A stretch of 64,000 nt of DNA, taken from JANMDU01 sp031418715. GTDB taxonomy: Bacteria; Pseudomonadota; Gammaproteobacteria; Burkholderiales; Burkholderiaceae_C. Below the pieces are notes generated by a model. The model was not told the DNA's origin and ran no database searches. It saw nothing but the letters and a program-made list of their open reading frames with translations. Shown here one piece after another: positions 41,669 through 50,269 of this stretch; the first letter of the stretch is position 1, and the number at the start of each line of letters is the position of its first letter. The position numbers and the translations under genes were made by a program. Location of the stretch: positions 1 through 64,000 of the forward strand of contig JANOJL010000066.1 in assembly GCA_031418715.1 (NCBI GenBank), written 5' to 3'.

Positions 41669-42961
41669 ATGCTCGCTCTGGTTATCTTTGGTTCGTTTTT
41701 CGCGCTCGCGCTCGCCGGCATTCCGCTGATGGTGTCGCTTTTGGCGACGACGGTGGGCGTTGTCACGCTCTACGGCATGACGTATCCGCTGGAGAGCGTC
41801 TTCCTCGCTTTCATTGGCGGTGTTGAGCCCTTCATTTTGATCGCTGTACCGCTATTCGTTTTCACCGGGGAACTGCTGGCCCAAGGCGGTGTGGGCAAAC
41901 GCATCGTGAGTTTCGCAAATGTGTTGTTCGGTTGGCTTCCCGGCGGTCTGGGTGTCGTGACGGTTGTCTCTTGCTTGCTGTTTGGCGGCGTATCTGGCTC
42001 AGCGATTGCAGATACAGCAGCGATCGGCGCATTGGTGATTCCCGCCATGTTGGCCAAGGGCTACTCGCGCGGCTTTTCCGCCGCTTTGGTGGCTGTCGCT
42101 GGCACGCTTGCGCTCTTGATGCCATTGTCGATTCCCTTCCTCGTGTATGCCTTCATCTCCGGCGTGTCGATGCGCACATTGTCAATGGCTGGCTTGGTGC
42201 CAGCCATCATTTCCGCGCTTGCCTTGATTGCTATTTGCATGTGGCATGGCCGAAAAACTGGCGTGGATAAGGGCGGCAAGCCCGCTTCGCTGGCCGAAAT
42301 ATACCGCGCAGCCGTTGCCGCAGGCCCTGCTCTGTTGATGCCGGTCTTCATCATCGGCGGAATCTGGTCGGGCTACTTTACGCCCACCGAAGCCGCAGCG
42401 GTGGCCGTTGTGTATGGCTTGTTTGTATCAATGGTCGTTTACAGAGATTTATCTTTTAAAGACATCCCGAATCTGTTGCTCAAAGCTTTCATGACCAGCG
42501 CCACTGTGATGCTGGTGATCGGCGCGACGGGTGCGTTGGCTTGGCTCATCACGGCTGAGGGCGTAGCGCAGCAACTGGCTGATTGGGTTGGCTCTGTGGC
42601 GCATGTGAAATGGGTTTTCTTGATCATGCTCAACATCGCCTTGGTGCTGCTCGGGATTTTTATCGAGCCTCTGCCTGCCCTGCTGATGGCCGCACCGCTC
42701 TTTCTGCCTCTGGCCATGGCCTTCAAGATGGATTTGGTTCATATGGGCGTGATCATGACGGCGAACCTAGCGATTGCGCTGTACACGCCGCCCGTGGGGG
42801 GCACTTTGTTCGTTGCAGCCAAATTAGCCAAGGCCTCGATCAGCGAAATCACACACCACCTGTGGATCATGATGGCCGCCACCTTCAGCGTGGTGTTGCT
42901 CATCACCTATGTGCCCGAGCTCACCGCTTGGCTGCCCCGTCTGTTGGCCTCGCTAGGCTAA
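41669..42961 (+). CDS. TRAP transporter large permease (DctM family)
   Basis: A 430-residue channel subunit with about 12 membrane helices. Family sequences: PLFVFTGELLAQGGVGKRIV, CLLFGGVSGSAIADTAAIGA, GYFTPTEAAAVAVVYGLF, and MTANLAIALYTPPVGGTLFV. The ATG at 41669 has AAAGG upstream; an earlier frame overlaps the small permease. It completes the TRAP system. Confidence 0.93.
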   Translation: MLALVIFGSFFALALAGIPLMVSLLATTVGVVTLYGMTYPLESVFLAFIGGVEPFILIAVPLFVFTGELLAQGGVGKRIVSFANVLFGWLPGGLGVVTVVSCLLFGGVSGSAIADTAAIGALVIPAMLAKGYSRGFSAALVAVAGTLALLMPLSIPFLVYAFISGVSMRTLSMAGLVPAIISALALIAICMWHGRKTGVDKGGKPASLAEIYRAAVAAGPALLMPVFIIGGIWSGYFTPTEAAAVAVVYGLFVSMVVYRDLSFKDIPNLLLKAFMTSATVMLVIGATGALAWLITAEGVAQQLADWVGSVAHVKWVFLIMLNIALVLLGIFIEPLPALLMAAPLFLPLAMAFKMDLVHMGVIMTANLAIALYTPPVGGTLFVAAKLAKASISEITHHLWIMMAATFSVVLLITYVPELTAWLPRLLASLG

Positions 42962-42982
42962 AGCCCTTCCCAAGGCATCATC

Positions 42983-43273
42983 ATGTTTATCGTCACGGTC
43001 GATTTCCAGATTCATCCCGGTCAGATGGATGTATTCATGCCCGGTATGCTGGCCAATGCAAAAGCATCGCTAGAGCTTGAGGAGCACTGCTTGCAATTTG
43101 ATGTTTGCGTCTCCAAGAATGATCCGCATCACGTGTTTCTTTACGAGGTTTATCGGCGCGCAGAAGATTTTGATGCGCATTTGAAGATGCCGCATTTCAT
43201 CAGCTTCAATACCAACACAGCTTCACTGGTAGTGCAAAAAACAGTGCGCACTTTTCAACGCGCCGCAATGTAG
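42983..43273 (+). CDS. Antibiotic biosynthesis monooxygenase (ABM) domain protein
   Basis: A 96-residue ferredoxin-like fold protein: FIVTVDFQIHPGQMDVFMPG, SLELEEHCLQFDVCVS, and FLYEVYRRAEDFDAHLKMPH with FISF. Such small proteins act as cofactor-free quinol oxygenases or aldolase-like/isomerase accessory proteins; LsrG, which isomerises a four-carbon sugar phosphate derivative, is a family member. Its place between transporter and kinase genes suggests it processes a pathway intermediate. This is inference. Confidence 0.85.
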   Translation: MFIVTVDFQIHPGQMDVFMPGMLANAKASLELEEHCLQFDVCVSKNDPHHVFLYEVYRRAEDFDAHLKMPHFISFNTNTASLVVQKTVRTFQRAAM

Positions 43274-43291
43274 TAACCCAAGAGAGTACAA

Positions 43292-44566
43292 ATGACCCAA
43301 GTCTTGCTGCTAGGCTGCATAGCTGATGATTTCACCGGAGCAACCGATCTTGCCAACAATCTGGTGCGCTCAGGCTTGCGGGTGTTGCAGATCAATGGAC
43401 TGCCTACGCAGGGCTTGCCAGCCAATATTGACGCAGTTGTGATCGCGCTCAAGTCGCGCACCATCCCCGACAACGATGCCATGACACAATCATTGGCCGC
43501 TCTGGCCTGGCTGCGCAAGAACGAGGCCAAACAGGTGTATTTTAAATACTGCTCCACTTTTGACAGCACATCGCAAGGCAATATCGGCCCCGTGACAGAA
43601 GCCTTGATGGATGCGCTAGACACAGATTTCACCATCGCAACACCCGCTTTCCCAGACAATGGCCGCACAGTCTTCAAAGGCCATTTGTTTGTGGGCGATC
43701 TGCTGCTAAACGAAAGCGGTATGCAAAACCACCCGCTCACGCCCATGCGGGATGCCAATCTCGTGCGCGTGATGCAGGCGCAATGCCAGCGCAAGGTGGG
43801 TTTGGTGGATTACCGCACCGTGATGGCCGGCTCGCATGCAATAGGCGAGCGCTTTGAGGCGCTGCGCCAGCAAGGTGTCGGCATTGCGATTGTGGATGCT
43901 GTTTCTAACGACGACTTGATGCGCCTAGGCCCTGCACTGCGCGGCATGCCCTTGATCACTGCAGGCTCTGGCGTAGCCATCGGTTTAGCGCAAAACCATG
44001 GCTTAGCGACATCTTCCACCGCAAGCGCATTGCCGACGGCACAGGGGCACAGAGCTATTGTCTCGGGCAGTTGCTCGCTTGCCACGAACGCACAAGTAGC
44101 GCATTTCATTGCGGCAGGCCTTCCTGCGCTGGCCATTGATCCCAAGCGTATTGCGCAGGGGATTGATGTGGTGTCGGAGGTGCTCGCTTGGGCGCGGCCT
44201 TTGATGGCGCAAACGCCTGTTCTTGTTTATTCAACAGCCGAAACAGCCGTATTAAAGGCTGTGCAAGGCAGCTTAGGCGCAGAAGCTGCGGGCGCGATGG
44301 TGGAGCAAACATTGGCTCAGATCGCTCGCGGCTTGGTGAAAGCAGGTGTGCGCCAGCTGATTGTGGCGGGCGGTGAGACTTCCGGCGCTTGCGTGCAGGC
44401 GCTGGGTGTGGCGCAAATGCATATTGGCCCGCAGATTGATCCGGGTGTGCCTTGGTGCCATGCCTATTCTGACGCCGCTGACAACGAAGGCCTGCATCTC
44501 ACGCTCAAATCTGGCAATTTCGGCACCACCGATTTCTTTACGAAAGCCTTTACAGTGCTGACATGA
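43292..44566 (+). CDS. otnK: Four-carbon acid sugar kinase, OtnK-like (DUF1537)
   Basis: A 424-residue kinase of the DUF1537 family. N-terminal domain: GCIADDFTGATDLANNLVRS, YFKYCSTFDSTSQGNIGPV, FPDNGRTVFKGHLFVGDL. C-terminal nucleotide-binding domain: VSGSCSLATNAQVAHFI, GGETSGACVQALGV and LKSGNFG. Characterised OtnK phosphorylates 3-oxo-tetronates made from threonate or erythronate. It overlaps the aldolase gene by ATGA, a pairing known from such pathways. Confidence 0.92.
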   Translation: MTQVLLLGCIADDFTGATDLANNLVRSGLRVLQINGLPTQGLPANIDAVVIALKSRTIPDNDAMTQSLAALAWLRKNEAKQVYFKYCSTFDSTSQGNIGPVTEALMDALDTDFTIATPAFPDNGRTVFKGHLFVGDLLLNESGMQNHPLTPMRDANLVRVMQAQCQRKVGLVDYRTVMAGSHAIGERFEALRQQGVGIAIVDAVSNDDLMRLGPALRGMPLITAGSGVAIGLAQNHGLATSSTASALPTAQGHRAIVSGSCSLATNAQVAHFIAAGLPALAIDPKRIAQGIDVVSEVLAWARPLMAQTPVLVYSTAETAVLKAVQGSLGAEAAGAMVEQTLAQIARGLVKAGVRQLIVAGGETSGACVQALGVAQMHIGPQIDPGVPWCHAYSDAADNEGLHLTLKSGNFGTTDFFTKAFTVLT

Positions 44567-45243
44567 ATGAATCCCAAGCCAGAGATGAAATATGCCGCGT
44601 TGGCCGCAGCCTGTTCGAGCGGGGCTATGCGCACGCCACAGCAGGTAACATCAGTGTGCGCCTAGATGATGGCTTCCTCATCACACCCACGGATGCTAGC
44701 TTAGGCTTTCTCGATCCTGCTGCGCTGGCTAAAGTCAGCCAAGCGGGCGAGCAGATCAGCGGCGAGCGCGCCAGCAAAACGCTGACCCTCCACCGCAGTA
44801 TTTACGAGGCCAGCACGCATGCTGGGCAGCCCACGCGCTGCGTGATTCACACCCACAGCACACACTTGGTAGCCTTGAGCCTTGAGCCCAAGACCGTTTC
44901 AGGCCCAGCAAGATGGGCTGAATTATTGCCTCCGATCACCCCTTATTTCGTGATGAAAGTTGGCCATGTGCCGCTGCTGCCTTACCAGCGCCCGGGTGCG
45001 CCCGAGGTGGCTGATCTGGCCGCACGTGCTATCTCTGACTACGCCGCTCAAGGCTTGGTTTTGCGTGCTCTGATGCTCAGCCGCTTAGGCCCCAACGTCT
45101 GGCATGAAACGCCTGCAGCCGCCATGGCGACGCTGGAAGAGCTGGAAGAAACAGCCAAACTGATGGTGCTGTGCCCGCAAACACAGGCCTTGCCTGAAGA
45201 GGCGATTGAGCGGCTGCGTCGGCAATTCAACGCTTCTTGGTAG
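44563..45243 (+). CDS. otnC: OtnC-like class II aldolase/decarboxylase with altered metal site
   Basis: A 226-residue member of the class II aldolase/adducin family. Characterised OtnC turns 3-oxo-tetronate 4-phosphate into dihydroxyacetone phosphate and CO2. Present: GNISVRLDDGFLITPTDASL, the first two zinc ligands in CVIHTHSTHLVALS, a central PYFVMKVGHVPLLPYQRPG, and ATLEELEETAKLM. The usual NHGP motif that brings the third His is replaced by SRLGP (ALMLSRLGPNVWHE), so metal binding may be changed or supplied by another residue. Coupled to otnK by ATGA. Confidence 0.85.
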   Translation: MNESQARDEICRVGRSLFERGYAHATAGNISVRLDDGFLITPTDASLGFLDPAALAKVSQAGEQISGERASKTLTLHRSIYEASTHAGQPTRCVIHTHSTHLVALSLEPKTVSGPARWAELLPPITPYFVMKVGHVPLLPYQRPGAPEVADLAARAISDYAAQGLVLRALMLSRLGPNVWHETPAAAMATLEELEETAKLMVLCPQTQALPEEAIERLRRQFNASW

Positions 45244-45265
45244 CCTTCGCGCCAAGCGCGGAAGT

Positions 45266-45330
45266 AGCTATCAAATAAATAGCGTCTTAAGCGCGTTTCA
45301 TATGGGCTAATAGCCAATTTGGTTTAAAAA
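45266..45330 (-). repeat. Dispersed repeat, copy 12
   Basis: Head AGCTATCAAATAAATAGC, then AGCGCGTTTCATATGGGC and TTTGGTTTAAAAA. It lies between the converging aldolase and LysR genes. Confidence 0.8.
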
Positions 45331-45373
45331 TAAACCTGCCAGAAGACGCTCAGCTGCCCTGCTCTTGCTAACC

Positions 45374-46282
45374 TTAAAACCGCGTCGTCCACCAAGTCTC
45401 GCTCAGTTGATCTTGTAGCCATTCAACAAACCCACTCACTTTGGCAGGCACCATGCGTGGTGATGGGTAAACGGCATGAATTTCTTGGGTTGGCAGCCTC
45501 CATTCGCTCAGCAGCGTGACCAAGGCACCGCTCTGGACAGACTCGTGCACCACATAGGTGGGCAGAGCGGCGATGCCAAGGCCAGCGCAGGCAGCTGCCG
45601 AGAGTGCAGATTTGTTATTCGAGCGCAGCGGCCCTTTCAACAACACCGTCTGCTCCTGCCCTCTGGCGCCATGCAAGTGCCAGCGCGAATCGTTTTGTAC
45701 TGTGCTGCAGATCAGTGCGTCGTGCAGTGCCAAATCGCCGGGTGTCTGGGGCTCGCCGCGACGCCTCAAGTATTCTGGTGCGGCAACAAGCGACCAAGGA
45801 TTCTGGCCCAAATAGCGAGCGCCCAAAGTCGAATCCACCAACCGCCCCATTCGAATGGCAATATCGATGCCCTGCTCCACCATATTCACAAGATGATCAT
45901 CAAACAGCAGCTCAATCTGCACCTTGGGATTGAGCTGAAGAAAGCGCAAGACCAGAGGTGCCAGAACACGCCTGCCAAAATCCATCGTCGTGCTGATGCG
46001 TAAGCCCCCTTGTATCTGAGACTGCATCAACGCCGCCACAGACTCTGCCTCTTCGACATGTTGCACGATCAGCTTGCACTTTTTGTAGTACACCGTGCCC
46101 ACCTCAGTGGGTGAAACCCCATGTGTGCTGCGGTGCAGCAGGCGCGAACCCAGTTGGTTTTCAAGCTGTGCGATGAGTTTTGTCGCGGATGGTTGCCCCA
46201 TGCCTAGGTCGGTAGCGGCCTTGCTAAATGAGCCTAGATCTACGACGCGGACAAAGAGATGCATGGCTTGAAAACTGGTCAT
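45374..46282 (-). CDS. LysR family transcriptional regulator
   Basis: A 302-residue regulator. The N-terminal winged helix-turn-helix shows FQAMHLFVRVVDLGSFSKAA, MGQPSATKLIAQLENQLGSR and LLHRSTHGVSPTEVG. The effector domain includes GGLRISTTMDFGRRVLAPLV and GLGIAALPTYVVHESV. The start at 46282 puts the helix-turn-helix at the usual position; an ATG at 46324 would add 14 residues. It is divergent from the Bug receptor-hyi-glxR genes and likely controls them. Confidence 0.92.
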   Translation of the reverse strand: MTSFQAMHLFVRVVDLGSFSKAATDLGMGQPSATKLIAQLENQLGSRLLHRSTHGVSPTEVGTVYYKKCKLIVQHVEEAESVAALMQSQIQGGLRISTTMDFGRRVLAPLVLRFLQLNPKVQIELLFDDHLVNMVEQGIDIAIRMGRLVDSTLGARYLGQNPWSLVAAPEYLRRRGEPQTPGDLALHDALICSTVQNDSRWHLHGARGQEQTVLLKGPLRSNNKSALSAAACAGLGIAALPTYVVHESVQSGALVTLLSEWRLPTQEIHAVYPSPRMVPAKVSGFVEWLQDQLSETWWTTRF

Positions 46283-46484
46283 ATCGAAAGTAGACCACCT
46301 CTCTGTTGCGATTGCAATTGCCATATTCCATTAAAGAATAATCAAAATTCCCTAGGCACTACTTCCGCAAAGCGGCTGCATTGGACATGATCCGCTACAA
46401 GTATCCAGATCACGCTTGCACTCAAGAAATTCAAGCTTCGGATACCGAATTCTTACTTTCTTAAAAACAAACAGGAGACCAGCG

Positions 46485-47459
46485 ATGCCCTACTTCCGCC
46501 CCCCGCTCATTGCGTTAAGTATTTTTGCGGCCATGCTGCCCGGCTTGGCGATTGCGCAGGCCTACCCCAACAAGCCGCTGCGGCTGGTCGTGCCCTTCGC
46601 CCCCGGCGGCACCACCGATCTCATCGCCCGCTTCATCTCCGTGAAAATGGGCGCGGCATTGGGCCAAACCGTCGTGGTAGAAAACAAAGGGGGTGCGGGT
46701 GGTGCCATCGGTGCGTCTGAGGTGGCCAAGGCTGCGCCCGATGGCTATACGCTGCTGATGTCATCGGTCTCTACGATGGCCACCAACCCAGCGATCAACC
46801 CTAAAACGCCGTATGACCCGAACGTAGACTTTGCACATGTCATCAATGTTGCAGCGACGCCGATGGTCATCGCTGTCAATCCATCGTTTCCAGCCAAAGA
46901 CTACAAAAGCTTTGCTGAGCTGCTAGCGAAGCAACCCGGCAAGCAGAGCTACGCCACCGCAGGGCCTGGAACCATTGGCCATTTGTTGGCTGAGATTTAC
47001 AAGAGCACGGCCAAGGTCTACGTCACTCACATTCCCTATCGCGGTTCAGGCCCGGCTTTGAATGACGTGGTGGCAGGGCAGGTCGGCATCGTGGTTGACA
47101 ACCTTCCCACAGCGCTGCCTTTTATCATCGACAAGCGCTTGATTCCCATCGTCGTGGCAGCGCCCAAGCGCCTCGCACAGATGCCGAATGTGCCGACGTT
47201 TTCAGAGGTCGGTCTACCCAACGTCAATCGCATGTCCTTCCTGGGCGTGTCTGCGCCCAAAGGGACACCGAAGGAAATTGTCGACAAATTAAATGCGGCT
47301 GTGAAGCTTGCGTTGGCTGATGCCAATGTGAAGGAGCGCATTGAAGCCACTGGCGCGATCGTGGTGGGCAATTCCGCTGTGGAGTTCCAAAAGCAGATCA
47401 AAGACGAAGTTGAAATCTACAAACGCGTCGTGCAAGAGCAGGGTTTGAAGCTGGATTGA
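46485..47459 (+). CDS. Bug family (TctC-like) periplasmic substrate-binding protein
   Basis: A 324-residue receptor with a signal peptide ending at IAQA, then the family opening YPNKPLRLVVPFAPGGTTDL, VVENKGGAGGAIGASEVAKA, KQSYATAGPGTIGHLLAEI and THIPYRGSGPALNDVVAGQV. Caggaga sits about eight bases before the ATG at 46485. Bug proteins bind carboxylated compounds. No tctA/tctB genes are here, so it may act as a sensor receptor or with a distant transporter. Confidence 0.93.
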   Translation: MPYFRPPLIALSIFAAMLPGLAIAQAYPNKPLRLVVPFAPGGTTDLIARFISVKMGAALGQTVVVENKGGAGGAIGASEVAKAAPDGYTLLMSSVSTMATNPAINPKTPYDPNVDFAHVINVAATPMVIAVNPSFPAKDYKSFAELLAKQPGKQSYATAGPGTIGHLLAEIYKSTAKVYVTHIPYRGSGPALNDVVAGQVGIVVDNLPTALPFIIDKRLIPIVVAAPKRLAQMPNVPTFSEVGLPNVNRMSFLGVSAPKGTPKEIVDKLNAAVKLALADANVKERIEATGAIVVGNSAVEFQKQIKDEVEIYKRVVQEQGLKLD

Positions 47460-47468
47460 AAGAAAACG

Positions 47469-48245
47469 ATGCCTCATTTCGCTGCCAATCTCACGATGCT
47501 TTTTACCGAGCTGCCGTTCTTGGAACGGTTCGCCGCTGCATCCAAGGCCAACTTCAAAGCCGTTGAGTTTTTGTTTCCCTACGATTTCCCGCTGGAAGAT
47601 ATTCAGCAACGCTTGCAGGTCAACGGACTCAAGCTGGTACTGCACAACCTGCCCGCAGGCAACTGGGATGCAGGTGAGCGTGGCATCGCCTGCTTGCCTG
47701 ACCGCGTGGAGGAATTTCGAACGGGGGTTGCCACAGCCATCCGCTACGCCAAAGGCTTGGGTGTGCATCAACTCAATTGTTTGGCGGGCAAGACACCTGC
47801 TGGAGTGGAAAGCGCGCTGTTGCGCCAAACCTTCGTGAGCAACCTGCGCTATGCGGCTGCAGAGCTCGGCGCAGCGGGTCTGAAGCTGTTGATTGAGCCG
47901 ATCAATACCTATGATATTCCTGGCTTTTACCTCAACCACACCCAGCAAGCTGTGGATATTTTGGATGAAGTCGGCGCAGACAACGCCTTCGTGCAATACG
48001 ACATTTACCACGCGCAGCGTATGGAGGGTGAACTAGGCGCGACGCTTAGAAAGTATCAGGCCCGTATTGGCCATATTCAACTGGCAGACAACCCTGGCCG
48101 CAATGAGCCGGGCACAGGTGAAATCAACTACGCGTGGTTGTTCAAACATTTGGATGCGATTGGCTACACCGGTTGGATCGGCTGCGAATACAAGCCCGCC
48201 TCCACAACCACTGCCGGGCTGGGCTGGCGCCAACAGCTTGCCTGA
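47469..48245 (+). CDS. hyi: Hydroxypyruvate isomerase (Hyi/OtnI family)
   Basis: A 258-residue TIM-barrel sugar-acid isomerase very like E. coli Hyi: FAANLTMLFTELPFLERFAA, AVEFLFPYDFP, LHNLPAGNWDAGERGIACLP, LLIEPINTYDIPGFYL, VQYDIYHAQRMEGEL, and IGHIQLADNPGRNEPGTGEI, which contain the Glu/Asp/His metal site. It interconverts hydroxypyruvate and tartronate semialdehyde; OtnI relatives act on 2-oxo-tetronate. It is next to glxR, whose enzyme uses tartronate semialdehyde. Confidence 0.92.
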   Translation: MPHFAANLTMLFTELPFLERFAAASKANFKAVEFLFPYDFPLEDIQQRLQVNGLKLVLHNLPAGNWDAGERGIACLPDRVEEFRTGVATAIRYAKGLGVHQLNCLAGKTPAGVESALLRQTFVSNLRYAAAELGAAGLKLLIEPINTYDIPGFYLNHTQQAVDILDEVGADNAFVQYDIYHAQRMEGELGATLRKYQARIGHIQLADNPGRNEPGTGEINYAWLFKHLDAIGYTGWIGCEYKPASTTTAGLGWRQQLA

Positions 48246-48304
48246 TTCTCAAAAACGAGCCTTCAATTCATTCACATCACAACCCTTCATCAAAGAATTC
48301 GATC

Positions 48305-49210
48305 ATGACGACGCAATCTCTCCAACTCGGTTTTGTCGGTCTAGGCATCATGGGCACGCCCATGGCCGGTCATCTGCTCAAAGCGGGCCATCAACTTTTC
48401 GTCCATTCGGTGCCTTCAGTGCCTGAAGACATCATTGCCGCCGGCGCAAAGGCGTGTGCCAGTGCGCAAGACGTTGCTCAACAAGCGGATATTATTTTCA
48501 TCATGGTGCCTGATACGCCCCACGTAGCCGATGTGTTGTTTAGCATGTCTGGCTTGGCGGCTGGCTTGAGCTCTGGCAAAACAGTCGTGGATATGAGCTC
48601 TATCTCCCCGATTGAAACCAAGGTGTTTGCAAAAAAAATCAATGCTCTGGGCTGCGACTACATCGATGCGCCTGTCTCAGGCGGCGAGGTAGGCGCAAAA
48701 AACGCCACGCTCTCCATCATGGTGGGCGGCTCTGAGGCCGCCTTTGAGCGCGTCAAGCCACTGTTTGAATTGATGGGGAAAAATATCACCCTGGTAGGCG
48801 GCAACGGCGATGGCCAAACCGCCAAAGTGGCCAATCAAATCATTGTGGCGCTGAATATTGAAGCCGTGGCTGAGGCGCTGCTGTTTGCCGCCAAAGCTGG
48901 AGCTGATCCAGCCCGCGTGCGCCAAGCGCTGATGGGCGGGTTTGCATCGTCGAAGATTTTAGAAGTGCATGGCGAACGCATGATCAAGCGCACCTTCGAT
49001 CCTGGCTTTCGCATTGAGCTTCATCAAAAGGATCTGAATCTGGCGCTTTCAAGCGCACGCGCCTTGGGCGTATCTTTGCCCAATACCGCCACAGCCCAAG
49101 AGCTGTTTAACTCTTGCGCAGCCCATGGCGGCAAGGCTTGGGATCACTCAGCCATGGTGCGCGCGTTGGAAAAATTAGCTAACTTTGAAATTGGGCAACA
49201 GGCCCCATGA
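48305..49210 (+). CDS. glxR: 2-hydroxy-3-oxopropionate (tartronate semialdehyde) reductase
   Basis: A 301-residue beta-hydroxyacid dehydrogenase with very high similarity in motifs to E. coli GlxR: GFVGLGIMGTPMAGHLLKAG, DIIFIMVPDTPHVADVLF, VVDMSSISPIET, DAPVSGGEVGAKNATLSIMV (catalytic region) and AKVANQIIVALNIEAVAEAL with the active-site Lys. It reduces tartronate semialdehyde to D-glycerate with NAD(P)H. The ATG at 48305 fits the family; longer frames overlap hyi. Confidence 0.94.
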   Translation: MTTQSLQLGFVGLGIMGTPMAGHLLKAGHQLFVHSVPSVPEDIIAAGAKACASAQDVAQQADIIFIMVPDTPHVADVLFSMSGLAAGLSSGKTVVDMSSISPIETKVFAKKINALGCDYIDAPVSGGEVGAKNATLSIMVGGSEAAFERVKPLFELMGKNITLVGGNGDGQTAKVANQIIVALNIEAVAEALLFAAKAGADPARVRQALMGGFASSKILEVHGERMIKRTFDPGFRIELHQKDLNLALSSARALGVSLPNTATAQELFNSCAAHGGKAWDHSAMVRALEKLANFEIGQQAP

Positions 49211-49279
49211 ACTCAACAAAAGTCGCCTTGTAACTTTCAGAGCGATGCCAGCAGCAGGGAGTTTTTTCTGGAGACAATT

Positions 49280-50239
49280 ATGAAACGCAGACAACTCATT
49301 TCCGCAGTATCCCTCTCAGCTCTACCCGCAATCAGTCGAGCGCAATCCGCCAGACCGATCCGCCTGATTGTGCCCTTCCCAGCTGGAGGCCCGACTGATC
49401 TTGTCGCGCGTGTGGTGGCAGAGCCTATGGGAAGATTTCTGGGGCAGCCCGTGATTGTGGACAACAAAGGCGGCGCGGGCGGCTCGATCGGCACGGCAGA
49501 GCTGGCGCGCGCTCAGCCCGACGGTTTGACACTCGGCATCGCCTCGGTGTCGACCCATGGTGTCAACCCAGTGGTTTACAAAAAACTAGCGTATGACCCG
49601 ATCAAAGATTTTTCGCCCATTTGTGAGCTTTGCAAAGCACCCACCAACCTCGTCGTCCATCCCTCGCTCCCGGTCACGACCATCGCCGAATTCATCGCCT
49701 ACTTGAAAAAGAACCCAGGCAAGGTCAATTACGGATCGCCAGGCAGCGGCAGCAACAACCAAATGCTCGCCGAACTCTTCAAAAGCGCGACCAACACCTT
49801 TATGGTTCATATTCCGTATCGAGGCACAGGCCCCGCCATGGTGGATTTGCTCAGTGGCCAGATTCAGGTGTATTTTGACCAAGTGGCATCCAGCATCACG
49901 CACATCAAAGCTGGCAAACTGCGCTCCCTTGCGGTGTCGTGGCATCAAAGGCTGGAGGTTTTGCCCAATGTGCCCACATTCGCAGAGGCGAGCCTTTTCG
50001 GCAACAACAAACCTTCTTGGTTTGGATTATTGGCACCTGCCAAGACATCAGAGGCCGAAATACGCCGCTTCAACCAAGCCGTTGTCAAAAGCCTTGCCGA
50101 GCCCTCCGTCAAGGAGCGTTTTGCGCAGCTGGGCTTGTTTGCCAGCGGCGGCACACCTGAAGAGCTTGCAGCGGTCATCAAGAAGGAGCTTGACACCATG
50201 AGCCGTGTGGCGAAGTTCGCCAAAATCAGCTTGGATTAA
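49280..50239 (+). CDS. Bug family (TctC-like) periplasmic substrate-binding protein
   Basis: A 319-residue receptor, the second in this island. Signal peptide with a twin-Arg-like KRRQL start, ending near SRAQS. Family blocks: RPIRLIVPFPAGGPTDLVAR, VDNKGGAGGSIGTAELARAQ, VNYGSPGSGSNNQMLAELF, and HIPYRGTGPAMVDLLSGQI. GGAGA lies five bases upstream. It ends the plus-strand run and is followed by a converging gene. Confidence 0.93.
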   Translation: MKRRQLISAVSLSALPAISRAQSARPIRLIVPFPAGGPTDLVARVVAEPMGRFLGQPVIVDNKGGAGGSIGTAELARAQPDGLTLGIASVSTHGVNPVVYKKLAYDPIKDFSPICELCKAPTNLVVHPSLPVTTIAEFIAYLKKNPGKVNYGSPGSGSNNQMLAELFKSATNTFMVHIPYRGTGPAMVDLLSGQIQVYFDQVASSITHIKAGKLRSLAVSWHQRLEVLPNVPTFAEASLFGNNKPSWFGLLAPAKTSEAEIRRFNQAVVKSLAEPSVKERFAQLGLFASGGTPEELAAVIKKELDTMSRVAKFAKISLD

Positions 50240-50269
50240 AAACGCGCTCTCGGCAGCAGCGCCACCGCT

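Noticed and set aside
48134..48304. Longer N-terminus for GlxR
   Set aside because: The extra residues overlap hyi and are unlike the family; MTTQSLQLGFVGLG at 48305 fits.
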